Shown: one piece after another, positions 47,151-54,958 of the stretch
Position numbering within the stretch: position 1 is the first letter of the stretch
Layout: the number at the start of each line of letters is the position of its first letter
Assembly: GCF_019679435.2 (NCBI RefSeq)
Contig: NZ_CP139781.1
Span: forward strand, 2,666,001-2,730,000
Length of the DNA stretch: 64,000 nucleotides
Direction: 5' to 3'
DNA from: Actomonas aquatica
GTDB taxonomy: Bacteria; Verrucomicrobiota; Verrucomicrobiia; Opitutales; Opitutaceae
Translations under genes and position numbers: made by a program
Notes under the pieces: model-generated
The model's database searches: none
The model's input: only the letters and a program-made list of their open reading frames with translations
What the model was told of the DNA's origin: nothing

Positions 47151-47539
47151 CGGATTTTGGATTTTGGATTCTCGATTTTGGATTCCGCCGCGCGCTTCTG
47201 CAGAGTGCGGCGCGATGCGACCATGATGGCGGTTAGCTCATGCGCTTCCTTCTTGAGCGCGGACACCTGTCGGGCGCTGCGCAGGCCATACGCTTCGATG
47301 AGCTCCATCCAGAATTCGGACTCATCGGCCTCTTCCTCCACGACCGACAGTTTGGAAATCATTTCCGCTTTGGAACGCGAACGACAGGCCGCGCGGTAAT
47401 TGGCCCCCACGGACGTGCACGAACGGCCGAGTTGCCCGGCGAGAATGCGACCCGAGCGCGTGTCCGGCAGCGAATCGATCAACTTCAGGCCTCGGAGGGC
47501 GAAGTCCTTCGTGCGTTTTTTGAGCTCGGTTTCGTTCAT
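47147..47539 (-). CDS. four-helix bundle protein (TIGR02436 / 23S rRNA intervening-sequence type)
   Basis: This encodes 130 residues from the ATG at 47539 (MNETELKKRTKDFALRGLKLIDSLP). The sequence carries the family pattern: FALRGLKLIDSLP, LAGQLGRSCTSVGANYRAACRSRSKAEMISKLSVVEEEADESEFWMELI split over helices 2-3, and LTAIMVASRRTL. Its C-terminus (SKIENPKSKIR) is encoded by an AATCCAAAATC array, and a second array lies 2 bases before the ATG. It sits between the ATPase and permease genes of a MacAB operon and overlaps the next start. Related genes are known inside rRNA intervening sequences. That this copy moved in with its flanking arrays is an inference. Confidence 0.85.
   Translation of the reverse strand: MNETELKKRTKDFALRGLKLIDSLPDTRSGRILAGQLGRSCTSVGANYRAACRSRSKAEMISKLSVVEEEADESEFWMELIEAYGLRSARQVSALKKEAHELTAIMVASRRTLQKRAAESKIENPKSKIR
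47152..47186. repeat. AATCCAAAATC array, left arm of the four-helix-bundle cassette
   Basis: The plus strand reads GGATTTTGGATTTTGGATTC followed by TCGATTTTGGATTCC. It encodes the C-terminus of the four-helix-bundle protein on the minus strand and is the inverted counterpart of the array at 47542-47579. Confidence 0.85.
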
Positions 47540-47541
47540 CG

Positions 47542-47579
47542 TGAAAAATCGAAAATCCAGATTCGAAAATCCAAAATCC
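47542..47579. repeat. AATCCAAAATC array, right arm of the four-helix-bundle cassette
   Basis: The plus strand reads AAAAATCGAAAATCC, then AGATTCGAAAATCCAAAATCC. It lies directly 5' of the four-helix-bundle ATG on the minus strand and faces the left arm in inverted orientation. It is followed at once by a 19-bp palindrome, CCAACGGCT-C-AGCCGTTGG (47578-47596), whose centre holds the stop codon of the ABC ATPase. Confidence 0.85.
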
Positions 47580-47585
47580 AACGGC

Positions 47586-48335
47586 TCAGCCGTTGGCTTG
47601 GTCGGCTTCGATGAGGCCGTCGCGGAGGCGGACGATGCGGCGGGCGTGTTGGGCGACGTCCTCTTCGTGGGTGACCATGATGATGGTGTTGCCCTTGGCG
47701 TAGAGCTGCTCGAATAGCTCCATGATCTCGACGCCGGTCTTAGAGTCCAAGGCGCCGGTCGGCTCGTCGGCCAGGATGATCGACGGGCGGTTCACCAGGG
47801 CGCGGGCAATGGCCACGCGCTGACGCTGACCGCCGGAAAGCTCGTTGGGCTTGTGATGCACGCGGTCGCCGAGACCGACGTTCTCCAACGCTTCCATCGC
47901 GCGCTCGCGACGTTCGGTAGAACTCACTCCGGCGTAGATCAGCGGCAGCTCCACGTTGTGCAGCGAATCGGACCGCGGCAGCAGGTTGAAGCTCTGGAAC
48001 ACGAAGCCGATCTCGCGATTACGGATGTCGGCCAGCTCGTCGTCGCTCATGGCTGCGACGTCCTCGCCGGCAAAGGCGTAATAACCGGCAGTCGGCGTAT
48101 CGAGGCAGCCCAGCATGTTCATGAGGGTCGATTTGCCGGAGCCCGACGGGCCCATCACCGCGAGGTATTCGTTGCGATGAATCTGCAGGGAGACGCCGCG
48201 CAGCGCGTGCACCACCTCGCTGCCCATGCGGTAGAGCTTGGTGACGCCCTCGATGTCGATGACCAGCTCGCCGTGCGGCCGGATGCTGCGACCCGTCGCG
48301 GGAAGCGGGCTGGGAGTGGAAGTGGTGTCGCTCAT
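47586..48335 (-). CDS. MacB-type ABC transporter ATP-binding protein
   Basis: This encodes 249 residues. It shows Walker [11 protein letters not shown]-loop [11 protein letters not shown], signature [15 protein letters not shown] and Walker [17 protein letters not shown], with the H-loop in [10 protein letters not shown]. This is the MacB/LolD lipoprotein-and-efflux ATPase subgroup. The start at 48335 ([11 protein letters not shown]) is preferred over a longer upstream form rich in proline and arginine. It lies 88 bases after the macA-type gene and its last codons lie in a perfect palindrome. It should power export with the two separate permeases. Confidence 0.9.
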   Translation of the reverse strand: MSDTTSTPSPLPATGRSIRPHGELVIDIEGVTKLYRMGSEVVHALRGVSLQIHRNEYLAVMGPSGSGKSTLMNMLGCLDTPTAGYYAFAGEDVAAMSDDELADIRNREIGFVFQSFNLLPRSDSLHNVELPLIYAGVSSTERRERAMEALENVGLGDRVHHKPNELSGGQRQRVAIARALVNRPSIILADEPTGALDSKTGVEIMELFEQLYAKGNTIIMVTHEEDVAQHARRIVRLRDGLIEADQANG

Positions 48336-48422
48336 GATTTGGCGTGGCAGGGATTCGGGCGGGCGGCGCGGCGGGCGGGGAGGGAACCCTCGCACCGCGG
48401 CAACCGTTCGCGCTGGCGGTTC

Positions 48423-49823
48423 TTATTCCTCGGTGTCTTCCGGCGTCGTCTTGGCTTTGCTGCCACCGCGCTTTTGCACGCTGACGGCCATGTCATCCTT
48501 CAAAGTGCGGGTGATGGTGGCGTAGCTGCCGGAGACCACGACCTGGCCTTCCTCCAGGCCGGAGGTGATTTGCATGTAGGACGTGTCGGCGATGCCGGTC
48601 TCTACATCGACCAGCTTGGCCTTGCCGTCTTCGACCACAAACACCACGCGGCGCAGCGACTCACGATTCTCGCGCTCCTGCTGGCGTTGCTCCTCGAGGT
48701 TTTCGGCCGTCGCCGCACCCTCGCCGCCCTTTTCGCGCTTGGCCTTCTCGCGATCCTTTTCGAGCTGCTCCATAGTCTTGTCGTCGTCGCGGCTGCGGAC
48801 CGTGACCGACTGGATCGGCACGGCGATGACGTTCTCCACCTTGGCGGTTTCGATGTCGGCCAGCGCGCTCATGCCGGGCTTGAGTTGCTCGCCATCGGCG
48901 TCGATGCGGATGCGCACTTCAAAGTTGGTCACCTCGGCCTGGGATCCCGCGCCGGTGGTGATGGCGGAGGAGGCAATCTCAGTCACCTCGCCGGCGAATT
49001 CACGATCTGGATACGCGTCGACATCGATGCGGGCGACATTGCCGACCTTCACGTTGACGACGTCGTTCTCGTTGACCTGCACGACCACCTCCATGTTGGA
49101 GAGGTCGGCCACACGCATGACCTCGGAAGCGTTGTAACCGCCGGTGCCGGTGACGCGCTCGCCAAGCTCGACCGGGAGGGAGCTGATCGTGCCGTCCATC
49201 GGCGCGTAGATGGTGGTTTTCTCCAGCTGGTCCTGCGACTGCTTGAGCAGTCCTTCAGCGCGGCGCACCTGGGCCTTGGCGCTCTCGTAGTTGGCGACGG
49301 CGACATTGTGCGAAGTCTTGTCGGCAGTGTATTCGGCGTCGGAAATAAGCTTCTTGGCGTAGAGGCCTTCGCTGCGCTTGAAGTCTTCTTCCGACTTCAG
49401 GAGCTGCGCCTTGCTCTGCACCTCGGAGGCGCGGGCGGCGGCGAGATCGGCTTCGCGCTGATCGACCTGGTAGCGGTAGTTGTCGTCCTTGATGCGCAGG
49501 AGCAACTGGCCCTTGGCTACCTCGGCGCCTTCGGCGTAGGGCAGCTCAACGATCTCTCCGGAGACTTCCGGCGCGATCTTCACCTCGACCTCGGGCTCAA
49601 TCTTGCCCGTGGCGGTGACAAACTGGGTGATGTCGCGACGCGCGACTTCGTCGGTGAGGACCTTGGTGCCCTTTTCGCCCTGGCGGGACTTGGCGGCAGC
49701 CGCCACGGCCAGGAGCACCACGAGGAGCACACCACCAATGATCCACCACATGGTGGAGGACTTCTTTTTCTTTTTCGCCACGCGCTTCGGCGCGGCACGG
49801 TTCGGTTCGGATGAGGAGGCCAT
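48423..49823 (-). CDS. MacA-type periplasmic adapter (HlyD/RND family)
   Basis: This encodes 466 residues. A Lys-rich cytoplasmic tail and a single membrane anchor (about 24-44, MWWIIGGVLLVVLLAVAAAA) precede the adapter: a first lipoyl half, an alpha-hairpin (about 115-215, with many Glu/Lys), a second lipoyl half, then beta-barrel and membrane-proximal domains. The IAPEVSGEIVELPYAEGAEVAKGQLLLRI region is the lipoyl half. A strongly charged insertion near 345-385 (KDREKAKREKGGEGAA...) interrupts the last domain and is unusual. It starts the operon and should bridge the inner-membrane pump to an outer-membrane channel. Confidence 0.88.
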   Translation of the reverse strand: MASSSEPNRAAPKRVAKKKKKSSTMWWIIGGVLLVVLLAVAAAAKSRQGEKGTKVLTDEVARRDITQFVTATGKIEPEVEVKIAPEVSGEIVELPYAEGAEVAKGQLLLRIKDDNYRYQVDQREADLAAARASEVQSKAQLLKSEEDFKRSEGLYAKKLISDAEYTADKTSHNVAVANYESAKAQVRRAEGLLKQSQDQLEKTTIYAPMDGTISSLPVELGERVTGTGGYNASEVMRVADLSNMEVVVQVNENDVVNVKVGNVARIDVDAYPDREFAGEVTEIASSAITTGAGSQAEVTNFEVRIRIDADGEQLKPGMSALADIETAKVENVIAVPIQSVTVRSRDDDKTMEQLEKDREKAKREKGGEGAATAENLEEQRQQERENRESLRRVVFVVEDGKAKLVDVETGIADTSYMQITSGLEEGQVVVSGSYATITRTLKDDMAVSVQKRGGSKAKTTPEDTEE

Positions 49824-50209
49824 GAGGAATCAGCAGTTAAAGTCGTGGAGCCAAGCGTTCCGGTTCACTGGCGTGACCGGCAACGCGACCAGCGTGCCTT
49901 CCTCCGGGCCGTAGAAACGAATCGTGGAGGAGCCCCGAAGGACTCCCCCACAACACAACAATATACTACGAACAACTCGGGGCATGACACGATAGAGTCG
50001 CTCCGCAAACGCTCCGGCGACGAGAGCCCGCAAAATCGCGTTGGACGCGCAGCGAGAGTCGGCGAGTGGGGGAAACGTAGCGGGCATGTTTGCAACACAC
50101 CTCATTTCCGCCCGAAGTTGCAGGAAGTTTGGATGAATGGGGTCGCCGGTTGGATGAACGGCGCCCCGACTGCCCGGATCTACCGCCGGGAGCCGTCAAC
50201 GGTCCGATA
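49824..50209. other. 386-base intergenic region upstream of the macA-type gene
   Basis: No gene is visible. It should hold the promoter of the efflux operon on the minus strand. A TATATT-like sequence (about 49968-49973 on the minus strand) is the only -10 candidate I noticed, and its -35 is not convincing. No strong palindrome was found. Confidence 0.4.
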
Positions 50210-50713
50210 TCAGGATGAACCGCCCGCCACCTTCACCGGCGTTACCGTGTGACCGGGCAGCGCCTCGATCCGGTGATGCACCCATTCGAGCGCTTCGGTG
50301 CCGCTCTCCTGCGGGTTGTCCTCCACCAGCACTTTGCCCTCCGGTCCCACCACCATGAAGTGAGGCAGCCGGCGCAGGCCAAATTGCATCGCCACCGGCG
50401 AGGTCCAATCGATCTGCGTCGCGCCTTCCCGGTCGATTTGCACCATCACGACCACCATGTCGTCGTGCGCCGCCTGCAGGGCCGCCATCGGGTCGGCGAG
50501 ATTCGCGCAGGGTTCACACGGGCAGGCCGGGCTGAACTTGCTCACGAAACCAAAGACGACCGTTTTCCCCGGCTCCACATAAGCGTCCAAATCGAGGCGT
50601 TGCGCATCGGCGACAACGATCGGACCACTCGTTTCGGCTGCCGCCACGCCGGAGACGCAGCAGATCAGGGACAACAAAGCGGCCAGCGGGCGGGGGAGAG
50701 TCGAGACTGGCAT
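50210..50713 (-). CDS. secreted thioredoxin-fold protein with CPCEPC motif
   Basis: This encodes 167 residues. A signal peptide (LAALLSLICCVSGVAA) precedes a thioredoxin-like domain with the active-site-like PACPCEPCANL (about residues 62-72), then YMVVMVQID-type strand and GLRRLPHFMVVGPEGKVL, the cis-Pro region. The motif has an extra Cys compared with CxxC (C-P-C-E-P-C), so redox activity is plausible but unusual. It probably acts in the periplasm. It lies on the minus strand between the efflux operon and the K+ channel pair, with no overlap. Confidence 0.8.
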   Translation of the reverse strand: MPVSTLPRPLAALLSLICCVSGVAAAETSGPIVVADAQRLDLDAYVEPGKTVVFGFVSKFSPACPCEPCANLADPMAALQAAHDDMVVVMVQIDREGATQIDWTSPVAMQFGLRRLPHFMVVGPEGKVLVEDNPQESGTEALEWVHHRIEALPGHTVTPVKVAGGSS

Positions 50714-50806
50714 GCATCTTCTCAGACGCAGCGCCCCCGAGGCCGTTCAAATAACTTTCAGAAAAAACCGGTTCGAACGCACTACGGCAAATAGGTGGCA
50801 ATTCCC

Positions 50807-51505
50807 CTACCCATTCGCCCACGCCAGCGCCTGCTCGAGCGTGCGTTTTGCATCGCCCGCGATGATCTCGCCATGCCCTACCACCACGCGCTCAAAGTCC
50901 CACGCCAGCACGCGCGCCAACGACTGCCGCAGCGCCGCCCGGTCCTTCACACTCAGCCGTAACAGCCGGCTGGTGCCGGGAAAGGTCCGCAGCCCCGACA
51001 CCCACCGCACAAAAAACGGCACCCGTTCCCCCGGCCCCACCCGCAGGTTAAACACCAGATCCGCCAGCACGAGCGTGCGGGAACGACGATGATAAACCGC
51101 CACTTCCTGCGTCGCGGGGATACCGCCCAACGGCTCCACTTCGATCTCCCCCGCCCACTCCGCCGGAACCGCCCCCAACTCCCGGCCCGGTGCCAAGTCC
51201 TCCGCCGCGACCGGGAAACGCGCCGGCCACAAAAACTCCGCCTCCGGAAACTCCGCCCGCAACTCCCGCGCAAAGGTGTCATGCAAGCGCGTCGCCTCCA
51301 TCACCCATCGCACCGGCCCGAGCGCCTGGATCGCCGCCACGTCGGCCGCCGACCACGGCGCGCCCGAATGCACCACCAGTTCTCCCGACGGCAGCCGCAT
51401 CACCGTCACGGCCTTGCCCAGCTCCGCACCCACAATCCGAAACGGAAACTGCGCCACCCACAGATCCTCGCCCAATGCCCGCAGATCTCCGGTTACGGCG
51501 CTCAT
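50807..51505 (-). CDS. DUF4336 domain protein
   Basis: This encodes 232 residues from the ATG at 51505 (MSAVTGDLRALGE). It fits the DUF4336 family, related to the metallo-beta-lactamase fold: FRIVGAELGKAVTVMRLPSGELVVHS, ALGPVRWVMEATRLHDTF and EVAVYHRRSRTLVLADLVFNL. The typical HxHxDH metal motif is not present, as is usual for DUF4336. It has no signal peptide. Its start overlaps the stop of the K+ channel gene by ATGA, so the two are translationally coupled. Confidence 0.8.
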   Translation of the reverse strand: MSAVTGDLRALGEDLWVAQFPFRIVGAELGKAVTVMRLPSGELVVHSGAPWSAADVAAIQALGPVRWVMEATRLHDTFARELRAEFPEAEFLWPARFPVAAEDLAPGRELGAVPAEWAGEIEVEPLGGIPATQEVAVYHRRSRTLVLADLVFNLRVGPGERVPFFVRWVSGLRTFPGTSRLLRLSVKDRAALRQSLARVLAWDFERVVVGHGEIIAGDAKRTLEQALAWANG

Positions 51506-52329
51506 AGTTTCTCCCCGCAATATTTGCAGTAGTTCGCGTCGTCCGCGTGGCTGCTCGCGCCACAGGCCGGACACGCCTGCGTGTTGGTCGATTTTTTAAA
51601 CGCGTCGTTCATCGCCACCGTCACGATACCCGTCGGCACCGCGATCACACCGTAACCGAGGATCATCACCACCGAGGCCACGAACTGCCCCACCACCGTC
51701 TGCGGAGCGATGTCGCCGTAACCCACCGTGGTCATCGTCACGATCGCCCAATAGATCGAGCGCGGGATGCTGGTGAAACCGTGCTCCTCCCCTTCGATCA
51801 AATACATCAACGCCCCCGCAATGAGCACACAGGTGAGCACCGCGCCCAGAAACACCGTGATCTTGCGCGAGCTCGCCGCCAGCGCCGCCTTCAACATGCG
51901 CGCCTCCCCCACGTAGTGCGTGAGCTTCAGGATCCGGAAAATCCGCAACAAGCGCAGCGCCCGCACCACCAACAACGACTGCGTGCCCACCACAAACAGG
52001 CTCAGGTAGGTCGGCAAAATCGCCAACAGGTCGACCACCCCATAAAAGCTGCGCGCATACATCCACGGCCGCTTCACCGCGATGAGCCGCGCCACATACT
52101 CCACCGTGAACGCGATGGTGAGCCCCCACTCCAGCACCCGTAGCTCCGCGCCGTAAGCCTCTCGCACACTGCGCACGCTTTCGAGGCACACCGCCAGCAC
52201 GCTCAGGCCGATCGCCACCAGGATCGCGAGGTCGAAGATCCGACCCGACGGGGTGTCCGCCTCAAAGATGAGTTCGTGCATCCGGGCGCGCCAGGGCTGC
52301 GCCGCTCCGCCGTGTTCGTGGTCTGGCAT
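51502..52329 (-). CDS. voltage-gated-type potassium channel with C-terminal zinc ribbon
   Basis: This encodes 275 residues. Six hydrophobic segments are visible, with an Arg-rich S4-like helix (VVRALRLLRIFRILKLTH) and a selectivity-filter sequence TMTTVGYGDIAP preceding S6. The last 30 residues have two CxxC pairs (CPACG...CKYCG), a zinc ribbon, which is uncommon in KvAP-like channels. The start MPDHEHGG at 52329 was chosen because a much longer in-frame extension reads through a divergent gene. An internal Met (HELIFEAD) is a possible alternative. Confidence 0.88.
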   Translation of the reverse strand: MPDHEHGGAAQPWRARMHELIFEADTPSGRIFDLAILVAIGLSVLAVCLESVRSVREAYGAELRVLEWGLTIAFTVEYVARLIAVKRPWMYARSFYGVVDLLAILPTYLSLFVVGTQSLLVVRALRLLRIFRILKLTHYVGEARMLKAALAASSRKITVFLGAVLTCVLIAGALMYLIEGEEHGFTSIPRSIYWAIVTMTTVGYGDIAPQTVVGQFVASVVMILGYGVIAVPTGIVTVAMNDAFKKSTNTQACPACGASSHADDANYCKYCGEKL

Positions 52330-52401
52330 GGGCCGCAACTTGGTCACCCGCTTAACGAACCGCAAGACACGCCATTCCCTCCCCGCCGCGGATTCGTTCA
52401 C

Positions 52402-53634
52402 ATGGCCGCCGTCCCCCTTCCGTCCGCCATTCAAGCTCCCACGCCCATCTCCCGGGTGCAGGCCCACTACTTCGCCGTCTACGCGGTGTTCGGCTGCATC
52501 ACCCCCTACATCCCGATCTACCTGCGGGATGTAAAACAGCTGTGCGCCTCGGAAATCGGGTTCACCTTCGCCACCGGTCAGGCCGCCGTGCTGCTCATGC
52601 CGGTCATCCTCACCTACTTGGCCGACCGCTACCGCCTCGTGCGTCCGCTCCTGCTCACGATGTTTTTGGTCAACATCGTCGCCATGACCGCCCTCATCGG
52701 CGCCGCCGGATTCTGGGCCACCCTCATCTGGGTTTCCCTCAACCGCATGGTCACCCAACCGCAGGTCGCCCTCGCCGACGGCATCTACTTTTCCCTCCAA
52801 TCCGACCCCGCCCAGCCCCGCGCCCCCTACGCCAACGTGCGCGTCTGGGGCACGGTGGGTTACATTGCGCCTTCCCTCGTCATCTACGGCAGCTACTACC
52901 TCCGCGACTACTGCGCCGGCGGGCTCGTGTGGATGCCCTACGTCGCCGGCGGCTTCGCCATCTTCGGCGTGCTCAACGCCCTGCGCATGCCCCGGCGCTA
53001 CCACCTGCCCGCCACGGTCAAAGCGCCGCCCAAAGTCCCCACCCTCGCCGCCGCGCGCGTGCTGCTGCGCCCCAAGCTCCTCGTTTTCCTGCTCGGGGTC
53101 GGTTTCGTCATCAGCTCCAACATGGCCTTCTACGGCTTCTACCCGCTCTACCTCACCACCCAAATCGGGATCGATGAGCGCTGGGTCGGCCTCATCTCCA
53201 GCCTGGGGGTCGCGGTCGAGATCCTCTACATCCTCAACATGGAGCGCCTGCGCCGCCGCATCGGATTCGGCGGACTGCTCCTGCTCGGCGGCATCGCCAG
53301 CCTCTTCCGCCTCGCCTGCCTTGCCTACCTGCCCACCCCCTTCTTCAGCATCGTCTTCCAGCTCGTGCACGGCCTCACCGTGATCGGCTACATGATCGTG
53401 CCTGTCATGTATCTCAATGCCCACGCCGGCGAAGGTTACCGCAACTCCATCCAAGGCGTGTATGTCATGGTCATCCAGGGTGCCTTCTCCATCGCGGGTA
53501 ACATTGTGTCCGGTCAGCTCGCCGAAATCGGCCTGCTCACCCTCTACCGCTACGCCCTGCTCTGCTGCCTCCTCGGCCTGGCCCTCGTCGCCCTCAGCTT
53601 CCGCCTCAAGGACCGGCCCAAGCCCCTCACGTAG
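52402..53634 (+). CDS. MFS transporter, nucleoside:H+ symporter/MFS_1-like
   Basis: This encodes 410 residues. The sequence AHYFAVYAVFGCITPYIPIYLRDVKQLCASEIG and LADRYRLVRPLLL show a transporter with about 12 helices, of the NUP/MFS_1-like group. VRVWGTVGYIAPSLV is characteristic of that group. The ATG at 52402 follows a short spacer; an earlier in-frame start would lie inside the divergent channel gene. The gene is divergent from the K+ channel with 72 bases between. It may import a nucleoside or sugar; no biosynthetic partner is nearby. Confidence 0.82.
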   Translation: MAAVPLPSAIQAPTPISRVQAHYFAVYAVFGCITPYIPIYLRDVKQLCASEIGFTFATGQAAVLLMPVILTYLADRYRLVRPLLLTMFLVNIVAMTALIGAAGFWATLIWVSLNRMVTQPQVALADGIYFSLQSDPAQPRAPYANVRVWGTVGYIAPSLVIYGSYYLRDYCAGGLVWMPYVAGGFAIFGVLNALRMPRRYHLPATVKAPPKVPTLAAARVLLRPKLLVFLLGVGFVISSNMAFYGFYPLYLTTQIGIDERWVGLISSLGVAVEILYILNMERLRRRIGFGGLLLLGGIASLFRLACLAYLPTPFFSIVFQLVHGLTVIGYMIVPVMYLNAHAGEGYRNSIQGVYVMVIQGAFSIAGNIVSGQLAEIGLLTLYRYALLCCLLGLALVALSFRLKDRPKPLT

Positions 53635-53710
53635 CGCCGGTCTTCAGCCGGCCCTGCTCCACCCAGCAGGCTATCCCACCGTCCCCAGAGCCGGCTGAAG
53701 CCGGCGCCAC
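53631..53710. repeat. REPIN-like inverted REP doublet (GCCGGC core)
   Basis: One unit GTAGCGCCGGTCTTCAGCCGGC starts in the last codons of the MFS gene (53631-53652). Its inverted counterpart GCCGGCTGAAGCCGGCGCCAC lies at 53690-53710. About 37 bases separate them. This is the arrangement known for REPINs. Confidence 0.78.
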
Positions 53711-53768
53711 GTTGGCCCCCAATTTGGACCGCCACTGGACGCCGCGCCTCCCGTGAGCATGTTGTGCG

Positions 53769-54737
53769 ATGCAACTCACGGGGATTCACCACCTCACCGC
53801 CGTCACCGCTCGCGCGTCCGAAAACCACGCCTTCTACACGCAGGTGCTCGGCCTGCGCCTGGTTAAGAAGACCGTCAACCAAGACGACGTCTCGGCCTAC
53901 CATCTGTTCTACGCCGACGGCGCGGCTTCCCCGGGGACCGACCTCACGTTCTTCGATTGGCCCGTCGGCCGCGAACGCCGCGGCGCCCATTCCGTCTGTC
54001 GCACCGGCCTGCGCGTAGGCAGTGCCGAGTCGCTCGCCTGGTGGCGCGATCGCCTTTCCCAACACGAATTGGTCGTCGGCGAAATCCACGAGCGCGACGG
54101 CCGCGCCACCCTCGATTTTGAAGATCCCGAAGGCCAACGTTTCGCCCTCGTCAACGACGACGGCGGCTTCGCGCTCAACCCGTGGGACCAAAGCCCTGTG
54201 CCGCTCGAGCATCAGATCCGCGGACTCGGTCCCATCATGCTCTGCGTGCCGCAACTCAAACGCACCGCCGACGTGCTCATCGAGCTCATGAACATGCGCG
54301 AAGAGCGCACCTACACCCTGCCCGGTGCGCCGGATGAAGCGGGTGAAAGCGAGGACCTCGACGTGCATGTCTTCGCCATGGACGAAGGCGGCCCGGCCGC
54401 CGAACTCCACGTTGTCGTCGATCCCAACGCCCCCATCGCCCGCCAAGGCGCCGGCGGCGTGCACCACGTCGCCTTTCGCACGCCCAACTTCGACGAATAC
54501 GCCGCGTGGCACAAACGACTGATCGAGGCCGGATATCCCAACAGCGGTCCGATCAACCGCTTTTATTTCCGCAGCCTCTACTTCCGCGAGCCCAACGGCA
54601 TCCTCTTCGAGATCGCGACCGACGGCCCCGGTTTCGCCTCCGACGAGCCCATGGAATCCCTCGGCGAAACCCTCGCCCTGCCGCCCTTCCTGGAAGACCG
54701 CCGCGCCGAAATCGAAGCCGGCCTGAAACCGCTTTAG
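53769..54737 (+). CDS. VOC-family ring-cleaving dioxygenase-like protein
   Basis: This encodes 322 residues. Two glyoxalase/VOC domains are visible. The first begins [38 protein letters not shown]; the second has [25 protein letters not shown] and [19 protein letters not shown]. Metal-ligand candidates are His in GIHHLT, His in VHHVAF and Glu in LFEIA. Close relatives (MhqO/YdfO-type) are annotated as quinone/catechol-ring dioxygenases; the actual substrate is unproven. The length is typical. Confidence 0.85.
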   Translation: MQLTGIHHLTAVTARASENHAFYTQVLGLRLVKKTVNQDDVSAYHLFYADGAASPGTDLTFFDWPVGRERRGAHSVCRTGLRVGSAESLAWWRDRLSQHELVVGEIHERDGRATLDFEDPEGQRFALVNDDGGFALNPWDQSPVPLEHQIRGLGPIMLCVPQLKRTADVLIELMNMREERTYTLPGAPDEAGESEDLDVHVFAMDEGGPAAELHVVVDPNAPIARQGAGGVHHVAFRTPNFDEYAAWHKRLIEAGYPNSGPINRFYFRSLYFREPNGILFEIATDGPGFASDEPMESLGETLALPPFLEDRRAEIEAGLKPL

Positions 54738-54958
54738 TCACAAGGTAGGGCGGGACCGCCGGGCCCGCCGCGCCGTTCGGAAACAAAACCGCGAAGCAGA
54801 GAGGCAACGCAGCGCGAGTAAACTCGCAGCCTACATTCCTCGTTCGAAAGCGCAGTGTAGGCCGCGAGTTTACTCGCGCTAACGCCTGCCTCTCGGTCCC
54901 TTCCTTCCCCTCTGTTTCCTCATGTAAAACCCCTCCTGTCAGGAACCAAACAAAACCG
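54738..54958. repeat. REPIN-like doublet of the GTAGGCCGCGAG family between convergent genes
   Basis: An inverted pair is formed by CAGCGCGAGTAAACTCGCAGC...TACA (about 54810-54834) and TGTAGGCCGCGAGTTTACTC (from 54855, to 54886), separated by about 20 bases. The rest of the gap contains GAAGCAGAGAGGCAACGC, similar to the end of the block at 35088-35195. No T-run follows, and no gene is seen. Confidence 0.78.

Noticed and set aside
51502-53454. 650-codon frame extending the K+ channel upstream
   Set aside because: The extension runs antisense to the MFS transporter gene and has no membrane or channel features. The channel begins at 52329.
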